DNA of 64,000 nucleotides from Chaenocephalus aceratus. Its lineage: Eukaryota > Chordata > Actinopteri > Perciformes > Channichthyidae. Positions 1-11,641 of the stretch are shown piece after piece. Position numbers and translations under genes: made by a program. The DNA lies in contig CM043803.1 in assembly GCA_023974075.1 (NCBI GenBank), positions 4,065,495 through 4,129,494 of the forward strand, written 5' to 3'. Position 1 is the stretch's first letter, and every line of letters begins with the position of its first letter. A model generated the notes under the pieces. That model was not told the origin of the DNA, searched no databases, and saw nothing but the letters and a program-made list of their open reading frames with translations.

Positions 1-3000
1 TTCACATAATTACACCTCTGTTTTGTCAGGGTCTGTGGAGTTGGAGAGTAAATGCTTGCTCTTGGCCCAGAGTTATATTTCTCATTCCAGGAGGGGGAAG
101 TGAGAAATGAAGGGTTCATGAATAATGCCCCTTGCCTTTGGCGTAACAAGGACAAGATTAATCCCCTCGCACAAACACCAAGTCCTTTTTCTGATTAATT
201 TCACATATATAATTCAGTAATTGCAAAGCAAGGACAGTTGGATATACAGCTAATGAGATTTACACATGCTCTTTGGACCCAGGTCTCGCTCAGCTGTAAA
301 TACTCTTTGCATCGTGCATAAGTGATCGCGCCTCATTCAACAACAGAATCTTTTTGGTAGTTTTTTCATTTCTGGCGGGGACCTGTTTCACAGCTAAATG
401 TTGAAATGATACTAATGTTAATGTATTTTGGTATTATAATCAGTGTCTTTTTGTAGAAAGTAAAGGTCTAGTAATATTTTTTAATATTATTTTACTGCCA
501 ATAAATTGCATGAAGAGATCAAAACTGACAACAAATTGACCGTTCTAAAAAGCATTGTCCTGTTCCTATATTCCATAGAGCTTTTATAAATCTATTAAAA
601 CCACTGTATAAATGCTAACTAGAGGAAACTGCTAACATCTTTGGTTATGTTAGGGTTCAGTTTCACAATCTTACTGGTAATGCTAATTCTGACACTAGTC
701 CAACACTATGCCAAACTGAGTAAAGGCCTGTTTTAATATCTTTTTTATATTTGGGATTGAGAATTCAAACTTTGATTATTCCAGTTCAACTGCTATTTGA
801 CCTTTAGACTCAATGAAAATAAAACATGTTACGTGTTAAACATCAAGTAAAAAAACCTCACACCTTTTTTTGGCATTGATTAGTTCCACATTCTTGTCAA
901 AGTTGACATGTTTTTATTTTCATGCTCCAGCAGAAGACAGTGAAGTGAGGGGAGAGGCGGTTTAAACGACCATGACCAGAACCATATGCCGTAGCTGTGA
1001 CTTTTATTGCCTCGCATATCATTTCAAAACTATCTAAAGGCCCTTCTCTATAGACACTTGAACCAGTTGAGCGGGATCTCATCTCCTGCTCTGCTTAACA
1101 CTGCGCGTTGGTTCCATCCAAACCTGGATTTCATTCCCCCTCTCTGTCTCTCACAGTGAATAATGTCTTTGTAGTCACTCCCTTCTAACTGCACAGACCC
1201 TTCATGTCCAATATTTAATATGTACCAAGTGACATGCCAAGGAAGTAACCAAGAATCTAACACACTAGTTATTGGCCCCGAGAACAAATATACAGGTCAA
1301 AGGATTGGACACTTTTCCGAGCTGCGGCCCAACATACGAGAAGTAATCATGTCTTTAATAGAGCATAATAATGTGAGGAATGTCATTGTCAAATTCACAA
1401 GACCGTAACAAGAAACTTGGTTTCGACTATTATCCCAAAGGGACCCCATAGCTGCCAAAGTGCATTTTTACCAGCACAAAGTGAGAAAGCCAAACCTCCT
1501 GACTCACAAATAGAGTGTGAAACAGAAATGTGAAATCCATCACCTCATTGCCCAAGCCTTTGTGCGGGCTTACGGGTGAGCGGTGTTAATGGTGGCATGT
1601 TCTCATCTCACACGTCTGGTTCACATGATCAAACAGCTCATTACTCTACTGTTTCCAAAAGAGACGGAAAAAAGGCCTTGTAACTAAACTCATAACATGT
1701 CCAAGTGAGACGAACAATCTGTGATCGAAATGTAAAGAAATGTTTCTAAATCCAAAACACAAGATTAAAAAGTGCCATTATATTACTCTTAACTTGATAA
1801 ATCATTGTGTTATAACATCCAATGTGTTTCCTGGTATGTCCTTAGTCGGTAACTATTTAAAAAAACAGTGCCATTTATCAAAAATAATTCGAAAAAATGT
1901 TCAACCGAACATGCAAAAATGTAAAATGTCTCTACAAACAGGCACACTTTCATAATTTATGGAAAATGTAAGTTTTAAACAATAAACAAATAAGGGATGA
2001 ATATTTACTTAGACATTTCGAGTAGCTCTTTTAAGGAAACCTGCTAGGAACCTTTACCAAAAAGCTTCTTTTTTATCACCAGCAAAAACTCAATAATAAT
2101 CCAGAGATAATGGTTTTAGTCTGTAAAAGATTACTTTAGTTGAATAAAAAAAGGGACATGGTGGCATCAGTCCAGCGGAGCATAATGCACATAACAAATC
2201 AGAAAGGTTGTAAAGAAGTGTAGATAGATTTCTTAAAGACACTTTATTTGGAGCTTCAGTGAATAATGGAGGTAAACAGAAAGGGATAGCACCGAAATAA
2301 TCATTCACTACACAGGCAAACTGAGCAAGCACGAATACGGTAAGTCAGTAAAAACCAAAAATTAATTTTCTCCCAAAAAGATTGCCTAGTGTTGTCTTGT
2401 TAACAACCTGTATGATTGACTGACTACCCATGTTCTTGCCCTGTCTGATTTCTTTGTAGCAGTATTGCCACATTTGAGCAATTAACTTGACAAGCACAAT
2501 GTTATCAATGTTATGGCCCAAACTATAAAAGTCAGGCAGAAGTTCTCATAAACCTGTATGGCGGCATGTGTGGAGTTTATGATGCTGAACTGCTCGTTAT
2601 GACTCAACTTGAGAAATCAGCCTGGACACAGAGGCAGGAAGGGTGAAACACTGAAGGAGAAAAAGTCAATGTTGTATATCAAGTAGGAGATCTTCTTTTG
2701 GCATTCCATTCACCACCAAACTTTCAAATTAAAATGTGTTCATGTGGCATGAGAACTAGACAGACTGAGAAAGACAACAAAGGAGTCAGAGAGATTAGAC
2801 ATTTCGAGGACATTTAATTATATCTCGCTTACATCCGCAAACACATCTGTGGACATCACTTTCCTGCTTTGGAACGGTCTTTACGAGAGAAGAAAATACC
2901 ACATTTGATGGTGATGCAGAATTTGGTCAGAGGCGGAAGTGGTTTAGAGGAAATGGCCTATGATAGCTCGTCCTCATTGACTTCCTTTGTGACTCAGTGC

Positions 3001-3884
3001 CCTGCTGAACGAAAGCTCGTTTTTAGGACAAGACACATCATTAGCCTAACGTGGGGATGGATACGCGCCATGGCATAGGACGAGAATACGTCAAGGCATG
3101 ATGGACCACACATGTTGCGCCTGACCCGCAGTGCATAGCATGTAGAGAAACAGCAAACCCTTTTGTCTCCACGATTTCACTTCCCTCCTCATCTCCAAAA
3201 TGCCCTTCCCCAATGCCCTTTGCAGAAGACAAAAACTAATGGCATTCAGAGGACAACTGCAGCAGGCGTGATAGACAGAGATTTATATAGAGTGATGAGT
3301 GGGAGAGTGATGGAGTTGTCTGCTGCAGATCCAGTCCCCACATCTGTCCAGTTCTACTTGGCAGCACTTCTGAGCAATTCAGCTGGGAGAGAGATATGCA
3401 GGTGTTTTTTTTTTCTTCCCACAAACAGATGCATCAAGCTAAGCCGAGCCAGGCAGCAGACGGACAGCAGTGTCAGATGCATGAAAATAAAAACGTTTTG
3501 TTCAGGCCCAAGCTGTGCGTTTGGGAGGGACGTAATATCATAAAAAGGGTTTAAGCAAAGCGGTTGTTTTTGATTTTTGATTTGGCTAAACAGCCCATCC
3601 TCTTTGTTTTGCCTTCACAGTGGAGCTGAGTCACCTGAAGACCTTGAGAACGGAGGAAAAACTTTTCAGATTTATTATATTTTACTTAATTGAAATAAAC
3701 AAATGAAAATACTCGACAACATGCATATTCAACCAAACTAAATGACAAAAGGTTGTCAATGCTTTCAGGGTTTTTGTCGTTGTATTGCAAGGCCAACCAG
3801 GTCTGAGTGGACTCCCTATCAGGTCTATGCATTTGGGTTATTTAAAAAATATATACTTGAAAGATGTTTTAAACAAGATAGTCT
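1..3884. other. Gene-free sequence, no repeat recognised
   Basis: No ORF here has a recognisable domain or exon-like splice context; those present are short and unconnected. The segment around 60-250 has unique-sequence texture with homeodomain-like sites (for example a GATTAATCCCC motif near 155-170) and could be regulatory, but this is only an impression. No TIRs, LTRs or LINE tails were seen. Confidence 0.5.
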
Positions 3885-3888
3885 TCAA

Positions 3889-4086
3889 GGCGGGCAGGGA
3901 AGATAGTGGCCGACCCCTCCCGCCCTGGACACAAACTGTTCACCCTCCTCCCCTCTGGCAGGAGGCTGCGCTCCATCAGGACCAAAACCTCTCGCCACCT
4001 GAACAGTTTCTTCCCCTCCGCTACCGGCCACTTAAACAAGGCCCCCCCACTGACACTTTACCTCAGCCACAACGCAGACTCTATGC
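3889..4086 (+). pseudogene. Non-LTR retrotransposon 3' coding fragment
   Basis: Frame starting at 3891 reads RAGKIVADPSRPGHKLF, then LLPSGRRLRSIRTKTSRHLN, then SFFPSATGHLNKA. This LLPSGRR...RTKTSRHLNSFFP pattern is, as I know it, the extreme C-terminus of jockey-group LINE ORF2 proteins in fish. Only about 65 codons remain, with no endonuclease or reverse transcriptase. The fragment is cut at its right end by a hAT element starting at 4087. It is a dead, 5'-truncated copy. Clade assignment (L2/CR1/Rex1-like) is uncertain. Confidence 0.65.
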
Positions 4087-5362
4087 CAGTGGTCACCAAC
4101 CAGTCGATCGCGATCGACCGAGTGTGGTGCGGGTAAATCACGCACCGTTAAAAAAAAAAGAGTAACAAAAGAAAGAAAAGTAAAAAAAAAAAAAAGGTTT
4201 TTAGATGTAAGCCTATCATCCACCACCCCGTTAACAGGTGCTACTTGATTGACGTATCTTTAAGACATTCCTTGTCGCTCCCGAAAATAATAGACTGACT
4301 TAAAGTGATGCTGCATATTTTTGAACTCACTGCACCAACTAAATCAACTTATTTTACCCTGATTTAATTGTATTACACATTTCAAAATGATGCCGGAATG
4401 ACTACATACTGATACCGGTTAGTAAAAACCATGAATGAATGCTTTGACAAGTGTGCAGACAAGACGGCAGGCGAAAAACCTTTTAAAACGCGTGTTTTCT
4501 GAATGGAGATCGGATCGATCAGGCTAAGCTAACGTTGTAGCTGCTCCGTCCAAACTCACAACAACATGATACAGACACAGATACAACAGCGACTGTATTC
4601 GCCATGACACAGACAGTCTTTGGTTTGTTCATGTTTAACTTTAGTCCAGAACAGATATGAGGAGTTGTGAGCTCTGAGTGCTAACAGCTAATGGCTGCTG
4701 TTTTGGTTTTCTGATTCAACGTCAGGCTGAGATCCTCACCGCTGATTGGCTACCGCGCGAACGCGTCATTCGCATCGCGTCCGGTGTGAACGCACCTGGA
4801 ACTGCACCAATGGTTTATGCACGGATAAAGAACGTTAGAATTTTGAATTTGTAAGAATTGTGTTAAAATAACTACTGTAGTTGTAATGTTAATCTTAAAT
4901 GTTGCACTTCTATGAAGCTTCAGTGGATAAGCCTCACAGTTAAAAAGGCACTTTATGTTATCTACTCACGTCACTGCAAGATGTTATTTTTTTTCTTTGT
5001 TGTTGTTGTTGCTGTCAACAAAATAATATACTCATTCACTCAAACAAATGGAAAATAAGCTACATACATTTAGATTTAGGATTGTAATGAAGGAATGAAT
5101 GAAGCTTAAAATGATAAGTATGATGTAAATATATGTATTTATCCTTTTTGACATGTAGCTATGTTGTGTTCTTGGTTTAATCAAATTGGAAGTTGCACCA
5201 AATGATTTGATTTAATTCTGATGCAATTAGCTACTGTAAAAGGCCTCAAATTGAAAGTACTGTCTGGGCTGTCTTTTTCACTCAATTCTGCAATAGGTAG
5301 ATCTCGCCTTTCACTAAGGCCGAGGTCGGGGATCTTGGGCTTAAAAAGGTTGGTGACCACTG
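4087..5362. mobile_element. Non-autonomous hAT-type DNA transposon, 1.28 kb
   Basis: The left end CAGTGGTCACCAACC (4087-4101) and right end GGTTGGTGACCACTG (5348-5362) are perfect 15-bp inverted repeats. CAGTGGT-type ends are typical of hAT (Charlie-like) elements. A perfect 16-bp palindrome, GTCGATCGCGATCGAC, lies just inside the left end (4103-4118). The flanks share CTATGC (4081-4086 and 5363-5368), so only 6 bp of an expected 8-bp target duplication match. No transposase ORF is present, so it would depend on enzyme made elsewhere. It sits inside or directly after the LINE fragment. Confidence 0.8.
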
Positions 5363-5375
5363 CTATGCATTACAT

Positions 5376-5923
5376 CAGGGGTTCCCAACCTTTATTGTGC
5401 CAAGGACCGGCAGATACATTAAAAAAAAAAAACGGACCGGTTGTCAATTTTAACTGATTTTAATATTTACTCACCACCAGCAGGTAGCAACAGAGGCTAA
5501 TTGTATGTAACAGACATATCCTTAAAATGAAGTCCGAGTTTGAAATATATCTCAAATAATGTATGCACTGCCATTTCCCCACATAAACATAACAGTCTGC
5601 AATTAAACAGTTGTCTCCTGTGCGCTCCTCTTCCTACTTGGCGCACCGGTAACTTTCTCGTGCGCACGAGAGGCTGAGACCATAGGCTGATCCCTCGGAA
5701 TATCATAAAAGCCATGGCATTTTTAACAGTTTTCTAGTGAAAGTTTAACCAGGCTACTGGATGAAATAATATGACTGGTAGGCTATAGGTGCAAAAATTA
5801 AACACTTTTTGAAAAAAATATTATGATAAAATATTTTTATATATTTATAATTCTGCAAATATTACGATAAACTCACAGCTATTTCGCGGCCCGGTAGTAA
5901 CGACCGGGGGTTGGGAACCCCTG
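5376..5923. mobile_element. Non-autonomous hAT-type MITE, 548 bp
   Basis: The left end CAGGGGTTCCCAACC (5376-5390) and right end GGTTGGGAACCCCTG (5909-5923) are perfect 15-bp inverted repeats, a common hAT terminus. The subterminal parts also pair loosely (GGACCGG on the left, CGACCGG on the right). The flanking 8-mers (CATTACAT, TGCTACAG) match poorly, so no intact target duplication is visible. No transposase remains. It begins only 13 bp after the preceding hAT element. Confidence 0.8.
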
Positions 5924-5939
5924 TGCTACAGTACAGGTT

Positions 5940-6226
5940 AGCTCGAGTGTTAGCGACGCTTGCTAATGTAAACAAAGACGAGACTACGTCCAAAACACGT
6001 CAGGCATTGTTTCTGATAGCAATTTTCTGTGGGTCTGCTGCCGATTTGATGTCAGATCGGCAGACAATCTGTATCCGCTCGTTGTACCTCTGTTTTTAAA
6101 AGATTTGGAGGAAAATAGAGAGGGTTTTATTTTCTGACGCTGCGTGAGTTCCCCGACGCACCGGGGACACATATTTATGTATAAAAGACATCACAAAGTG
6201 CATTTTGCATGATAGGTCCCCTTTAA
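5940..6226. mobile_element. Remnant ending GATAGGTCCCCTTTAA, piggyBac-like
   Basis: The right end GCATGATAGGTCCCCTTTAA (6207-6226) resembles the TTAA-proximal terminus of short piggyBac-like fish repeats. The CpG-containing sequence before it (6120-6180) fits the same repeat. No matching left terminus (TTAAAGGGGACC...) was found nearby, so the left boundary is approximate and the copy is probably truncated. Confidence 0.4.
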
Positions 6227-7049
6227 TGTATATTTTCTTGTGTCTGACGCGTTGTGAGAATGAACGTGCATATATATTTACTTGTGTGCGCGAGCGTGAC
6301 ATGCATTGCAGACCACAAGTTAACCGCAAGTTTACCTTGACTTTCTAATGCTTCTAATGCCAGTTTTGCCGAGGTTCAAGGCATTGGCTACAGACAAACA
6401 GTGCCATTTCTCCCACTAATTCAAGCCATCATACTGTATGTATGTATTGAATGTGTGTGTGTATACAGGGGTGCCGTTTACCGACAGGCAAGTGCTTGGA
6501 CCAGAAGGGGGCCCCCAAATAAAGTAGATTAATCCAATCCAATCCAAATGTATTTATATAGCACTTTAAACCTCCAGACCAAAGTGCTGTACAGAGAGAT
6601 ACATACAATATAAAACCACACAGCTCAGGTCACAAAACATAAAATTAATTAATTAATTAAAAATAAAAGATACAAACAGAATAAATAAACGTAACAATTT
6701 CAAAATAAAAAATTTAAAAACATAAAAAAAGATTAAGAAGGTCCACAGCAACGACAACATGAAACACCCTTTAATTTACTCCAACGACATGTCGGGAAAA
6801 CCCCTCAAGGGGGCCCCATGCGCGCCGAAACTGCTTCTTAATTTCTCTTGGGAGTGGAGTTATTAAAAAGTGAGGTTAGCAAACATATCTGTAGCCTGCT
6901 CATCTTTGTAGGCTTGAGATTACATTACCTTGTACAAGCATCATAAACCTGAAACTGCGACTGAGCTTTTGGCTGTCAAGTTGCAATGTAGGCGTCAAGT
7001 TTTGACAAGGAAGATGTGTGTGTCTGCCCAAGGACAATTTAAGGTAAAC
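6227..7049. other. Gene-free sequence with a minor repeat remnant
   Basis: Contains GGGGGCCCC-rich blocks at 6505-6520 and 6805-6820 that look like the two sides of one degraded repeat, split by a LINE tail (annotated separately). No coding region is visible. Confidence 0.4.
6529..6735 (-). mobile_element. LINE 3' tail, antisense
   Basis: On the minus strand this ends in AAAGTGCTATATAAATACA followed by (TTGGA)n. GTGCTATATAAATAAA plus a short tandem tail is the 3' end of L2-like fish LINEs. The same design recurs at 9488-9810 and 49005-49085. The body is A/T-rich and degraded, and the 5' boundary is a guess. Confidence 0.55.
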
Positions 7050-7109
7050 ACCTAATATAGGTGTCATACATAATACAACTTAATAAAAGTAAATGTAACA
7101 AATACTACA

Positions 7110-10100
7110 GTGCAACAAAACAGGAAGATTAAATGTGGTCTCTTAAAAATAAGACCTCTAGCATCTAAAGCAATATTGGTAAATTATTTAATATCAGATT
7201 ATAATATTGATATATGCTGTCTCACTGAAACTTGGTTGAGACATGAAGAATATGTCAGCATAAATGAGGCCACTCCACCCAGCCATATCAATACTCATAT
7301 TGCCCGAGGCATGGGCCGAGGAGGTGGAGTTGCAGCAATCTTTGACTCAAGTTTACTTATCAATACTAAACCAAAATTAAATTATACCTCCTTTGAAAGT
7401 CTCGTTTTTAGTCTTACGCATCCGACCTGGAAAACTTTGCAGCCAATCTTATTTGTTACAGTGTACCGTGCACCAGGTCCTTATTCAAAATTCTTATCAG
7501 AATTCTCTGAGTTTTTATCAACTTTGGTACTTAAAACAGATAAAGTAATTATCGTAGGTGACTTTAATATTCATGTTGACGATGATAAAAATAGCCTTAC
7601 TGTTGCATTTAACTCTATATTAGATTATGTTGGTTTCTGTCAGAGTGTAAATAAACCAACCCACTGCTATAATCACACTCTCGACCTTGTTCTGATTTAT
7701 GGTATTGAAATTGAGCAACTATTAGTCGAACCGCATAATCCTGCTTTATCCGACCATTTCTTAGTAACTTTTGAAGTACTGTTACTAGACTACAAAGCAT
7801 TAGTCAAAAGCTCCTGCAGCAGAAACCTATCTGTTAGTGCTATAGCCAAATTTAAGGAAGAGATTCCACCAATACTTAACTCGATAGCATGTCTGCATGT
7901 AGGGGAGGAAACTTATACAAAATGTACACCACCCCAAATTGATCATGTTGTTGATAGTGCTACAGATGCGCTGCAAATAAAATTAGACTCTGTTGCTCCT
8001 TTGAAAAAGAAGAAAATAAAACAACATAGATTAGCTCCATGGCATAATGCCGAAACCCGCAAAATAAAGCAAAAGTCGAGACAACTTGAAAGGATATGGC
8101 GTTCCACTAAACTTGAAGAATCTCGTTTAATTTGGCATATTACTCTCAATGAATATAAGAAAGCACTGCGTAAAGCGAGAGCAGCCTACTACTCTTCATT
8201 AATAGAAGAGAATAAGAATAATGCAAGATTTCTTTTCAGCACTGTAGCCAGGCTGACAGAGAGCCATAGCTCGATTGAGCCTTCTATTCCCATACCACTC
8301 AGTAGTAATGATTTTATGTGCTTTTTTAACGATAACATTGTTACTCTTAGAAACAAAATTAATGACCTCTTGCCTTTGACCAGTATAGTGTTATCAACAG
8401 CTCCCGGAAACGTAAGTTCTAATATTACACTAGATAGTAAACTAGAATGCTTTTCAGCCATAAACCTTGAACAATTCAATTCAATGATTCTCTCTTCTAA
8501 ACCATCAACGTGTATGTTAGACCCAATTCCAACTAAGCTGTTGAAGGAAGTTTTTCCATTAATTAGCACTTCTTTATTACATATTATGAATATGTCTTTA
8601 TTATCAGGCTATGTTCCACAATCATTCAAAGTAGCAGTGATAAAACCGCTTCTTAAAAAGCACAACCTCGATCCAGAGGTTTTAGCCAACTATAGACCTA
8701 TTTCTAATCTTCCGTTCCTCTCAAAAATTCTTGAGAAAGCAGTTGCAAAAAAAGTTGTGTGATTACTTAAAAAACAATGATTTATTTGAAGATTTTCAGT
8801 CTGGCTTTAGAACACATCATAGCACAGAGACAGCTCTGGTTAAAGTCACAAATGATATTCTAATAGCCTCTGACAAGGGACTTGTCTCTATTCTTGTTTT
8901 GCTCGATCTCAGTGCTGCATTTGATACTATCGATCATGATATCTTATTGCAAAGACTAGAGCACTTAGTTGGCATACAGGGAACTGCTTTAGGCTGGTTT
9001 AGGTCCTATCTATCTGAATGCTCTCAGTTTGTACGTGTCAACGATGAATCTTCCATGCAAACCAAAGTTAGCCATGGAGTGCCACAGGGCTCAGTGCTCG
9101 GACCTATTTTGTTCACATTATATATGCTTCCGTTAGGCAATATTATAAGGAATCATTCTGTACATTTTTATTGTTATGCGGATGATACTCAACTATATTT
9201 ATCAATCAAGCCTGATGAAATTAATCATCTAAATAAAATTCAAGACTGCCTCAAGGACTTAAAAACGTGGATGACCTTACACTTTTTGATGTTAAACACG
9301 ACCAAAACTGAAGTTATTGTACTTGGCCCGAAGAATCTACGAAACAAATTATCTAAAGATATACTAACTATGGATGGCATTAATTTGGCCTCCAGTGAGA
9401 CTGTAAGGAATCTTGGTGTTATATTTGATCAGGATTTATCCTTTAACGCCCACATAAAATCAATTTCAAGGACCGCCTACTTCCATCCAATCCAATCCAA
9501 TCCACTTTATTTATATAGCACAGTTTAAAAACAGAGGATTTGCCAAAGTGCTTTACAATGAACATAATATTATAATAAAATATAATATTACACGAATAGA
9601 TAAAAAGCACACATAAGAAAAGATAAAAAAGCACACATAAGAATAAATACAAGGCACATAAAGGCTATGGACAGACAGTAAAAGCATACAAATAGGTATG
9701 ACATAGGTCAGACTGACTGGTAAGCGAGGGAAAAGAGGTGGGTTTTTAGGCGGGACTTAAAAGCTTCAAGAGTGGGCGACAATTTAACATGAGGGGGCAG
9801 GTCGTTCCAGCTACGTAACATTGCAAAAATCAGGCATATCTTGCCTCAAAACGATACAGAGAAACTAGTCCATGCATTTGTTACTTCAAGGCTGGATTAT
9901 TGTAATTCCTTATTATCCTTGGTGTACCAAGAAGTCAGTCAAGTCGCTTCAGCTGATTCAAAATGCTGCAGCTCGTGTACTAACCAGAGTTAGGAAAAGG
10001 GACCACATTACTCCTGTTCTGGCTGCCTTACACTGGCTCCCTATAGAACACAGGATATAATTTAAAATTCTTCTTCTCGCCTACAAAGCCCTTAATGGGC

Positions 10101-10345
10101 AGGTGACATCTTACCTTAAATAACTCATTATACCCTACTGTTCTACTAGGGCATTGCGTTCCAAGAATGCAGGGTTATTGGTTGTTCCTAGAGTCTCTAA
10201 AAGTACAATGGGAGCCAGAGCCTTTTCTTATCAAGCTCCACATTTGTGGAATCAGCTTCCAGTTTGTGTTCGGGCGGCAGACACCCTATCCGTTTTTAAG
10301 AGTGCGCTTAAGACCTTCCTTTTTGATAAAGCTTATAGTTAGGGC
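7110..10345 (+). pseudogene. L2 LINE endonuclease/reverse transcriptase, broken
   Basis: This is the remnant of the LINE ORF2 protein, which nicks target DNA and copies the element's RNA into it. An APE-type endonuclease lies at the N-terminus: CCLTETWLRHEEY (about residues 31-43), VGDFNIHVDD, and LSDHFLVTF (about residues 215-223). Reverse transcriptase follows from about 8600: LLDLSAAFDTIDHD, GVPQGSVLGPILF and CYADDTQLY, the last carrying the catalytic DD. The C-terminal region (RSKNAGLLVVPRVSKS...FLFDKAYS) ends at 10342. Breaks: a frameshift in a 7-A run at 8747-8753, an inserted LINE piece at 9488-9810, a frameshift near 9919, and stops at 10058 and 10121. The ATG at 7110 is the first in frame; the true start may be upstream. 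Confidence 0.92.
9488..9810 (-). mobile_element. 5'-truncated LINE inserted antisense into the L2
   Basis: The minus strand reads [33 protein letters not shown] and then a stop at 9708-9710. After about 200 bp of UTR comes AAAGTGCTTTGGC...GTGCTATATAAATAAA and (GGATT)n. This is the last 30-odd codons plus 3' UTR of another L2-like LINE. It splits the host RT reading frame exactly: host sequence stops at TTCCATC (to 9487) and resumes at CTACGTAACATTGC (9811). The flanks TTCCATC and TTCCAGC suggest a 7-bp target duplication with one mismatch. Confidence 0.8.
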
Positions 10346-10588
10346 TGATTAGATTCAGCCCCTAGTTTTGCTGATATAGGCTTAGTTTGTCGGGGGACAT
10401 CTTACTTCTTCCTTCTCTCTGTCTATACCTGTGTACTCTCATGTTCCGATTAACCCAGCTTCCCCAAATGTCTTTCTTTTTGGTGTCTATATACGCTGGG
10501 ATCCGGAGTCATGGATGATCCTGCGGTCCCGTGTCCTGCATCGCGAGCCATGGATCTTGAGTCGTGGCTGTGGTCCTGGATCATAGGT

Positions 10589-11537
<949 letters not shown>

Positions 11538-11541
11538 TAAA

Positions 11542-11558
11542 TGGCAACCACGAAGGGA
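11542..11558 (+). promoter_or_regulatory. Primer binding site, tRNA-Arg-like
   Basis: TGGCAACCACGAAGGGA begins 4 bp after the 5' LTR. The 3' end of vertebrate tRNA-Arg (TCG type), as I recall it, gives the complement TGGCGACCACGAAGGGA, a 16/17 match. This is where minus-strand DNA synthesis would be primed. Confidence 0.7.
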
Positions 11559-11641
11559 CATAAACCTCTGACATAAAGTTAAAAAAATGAAGAAAATAAT
11601 TACATTGTGCTTGTTCTTCATGCATATTTGCTTGGTGGGTT

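Noticed and set aside
3163..3543. 126-codon ORF
   Set aside because: No domain, odd composition and no splice context; chance ORF.
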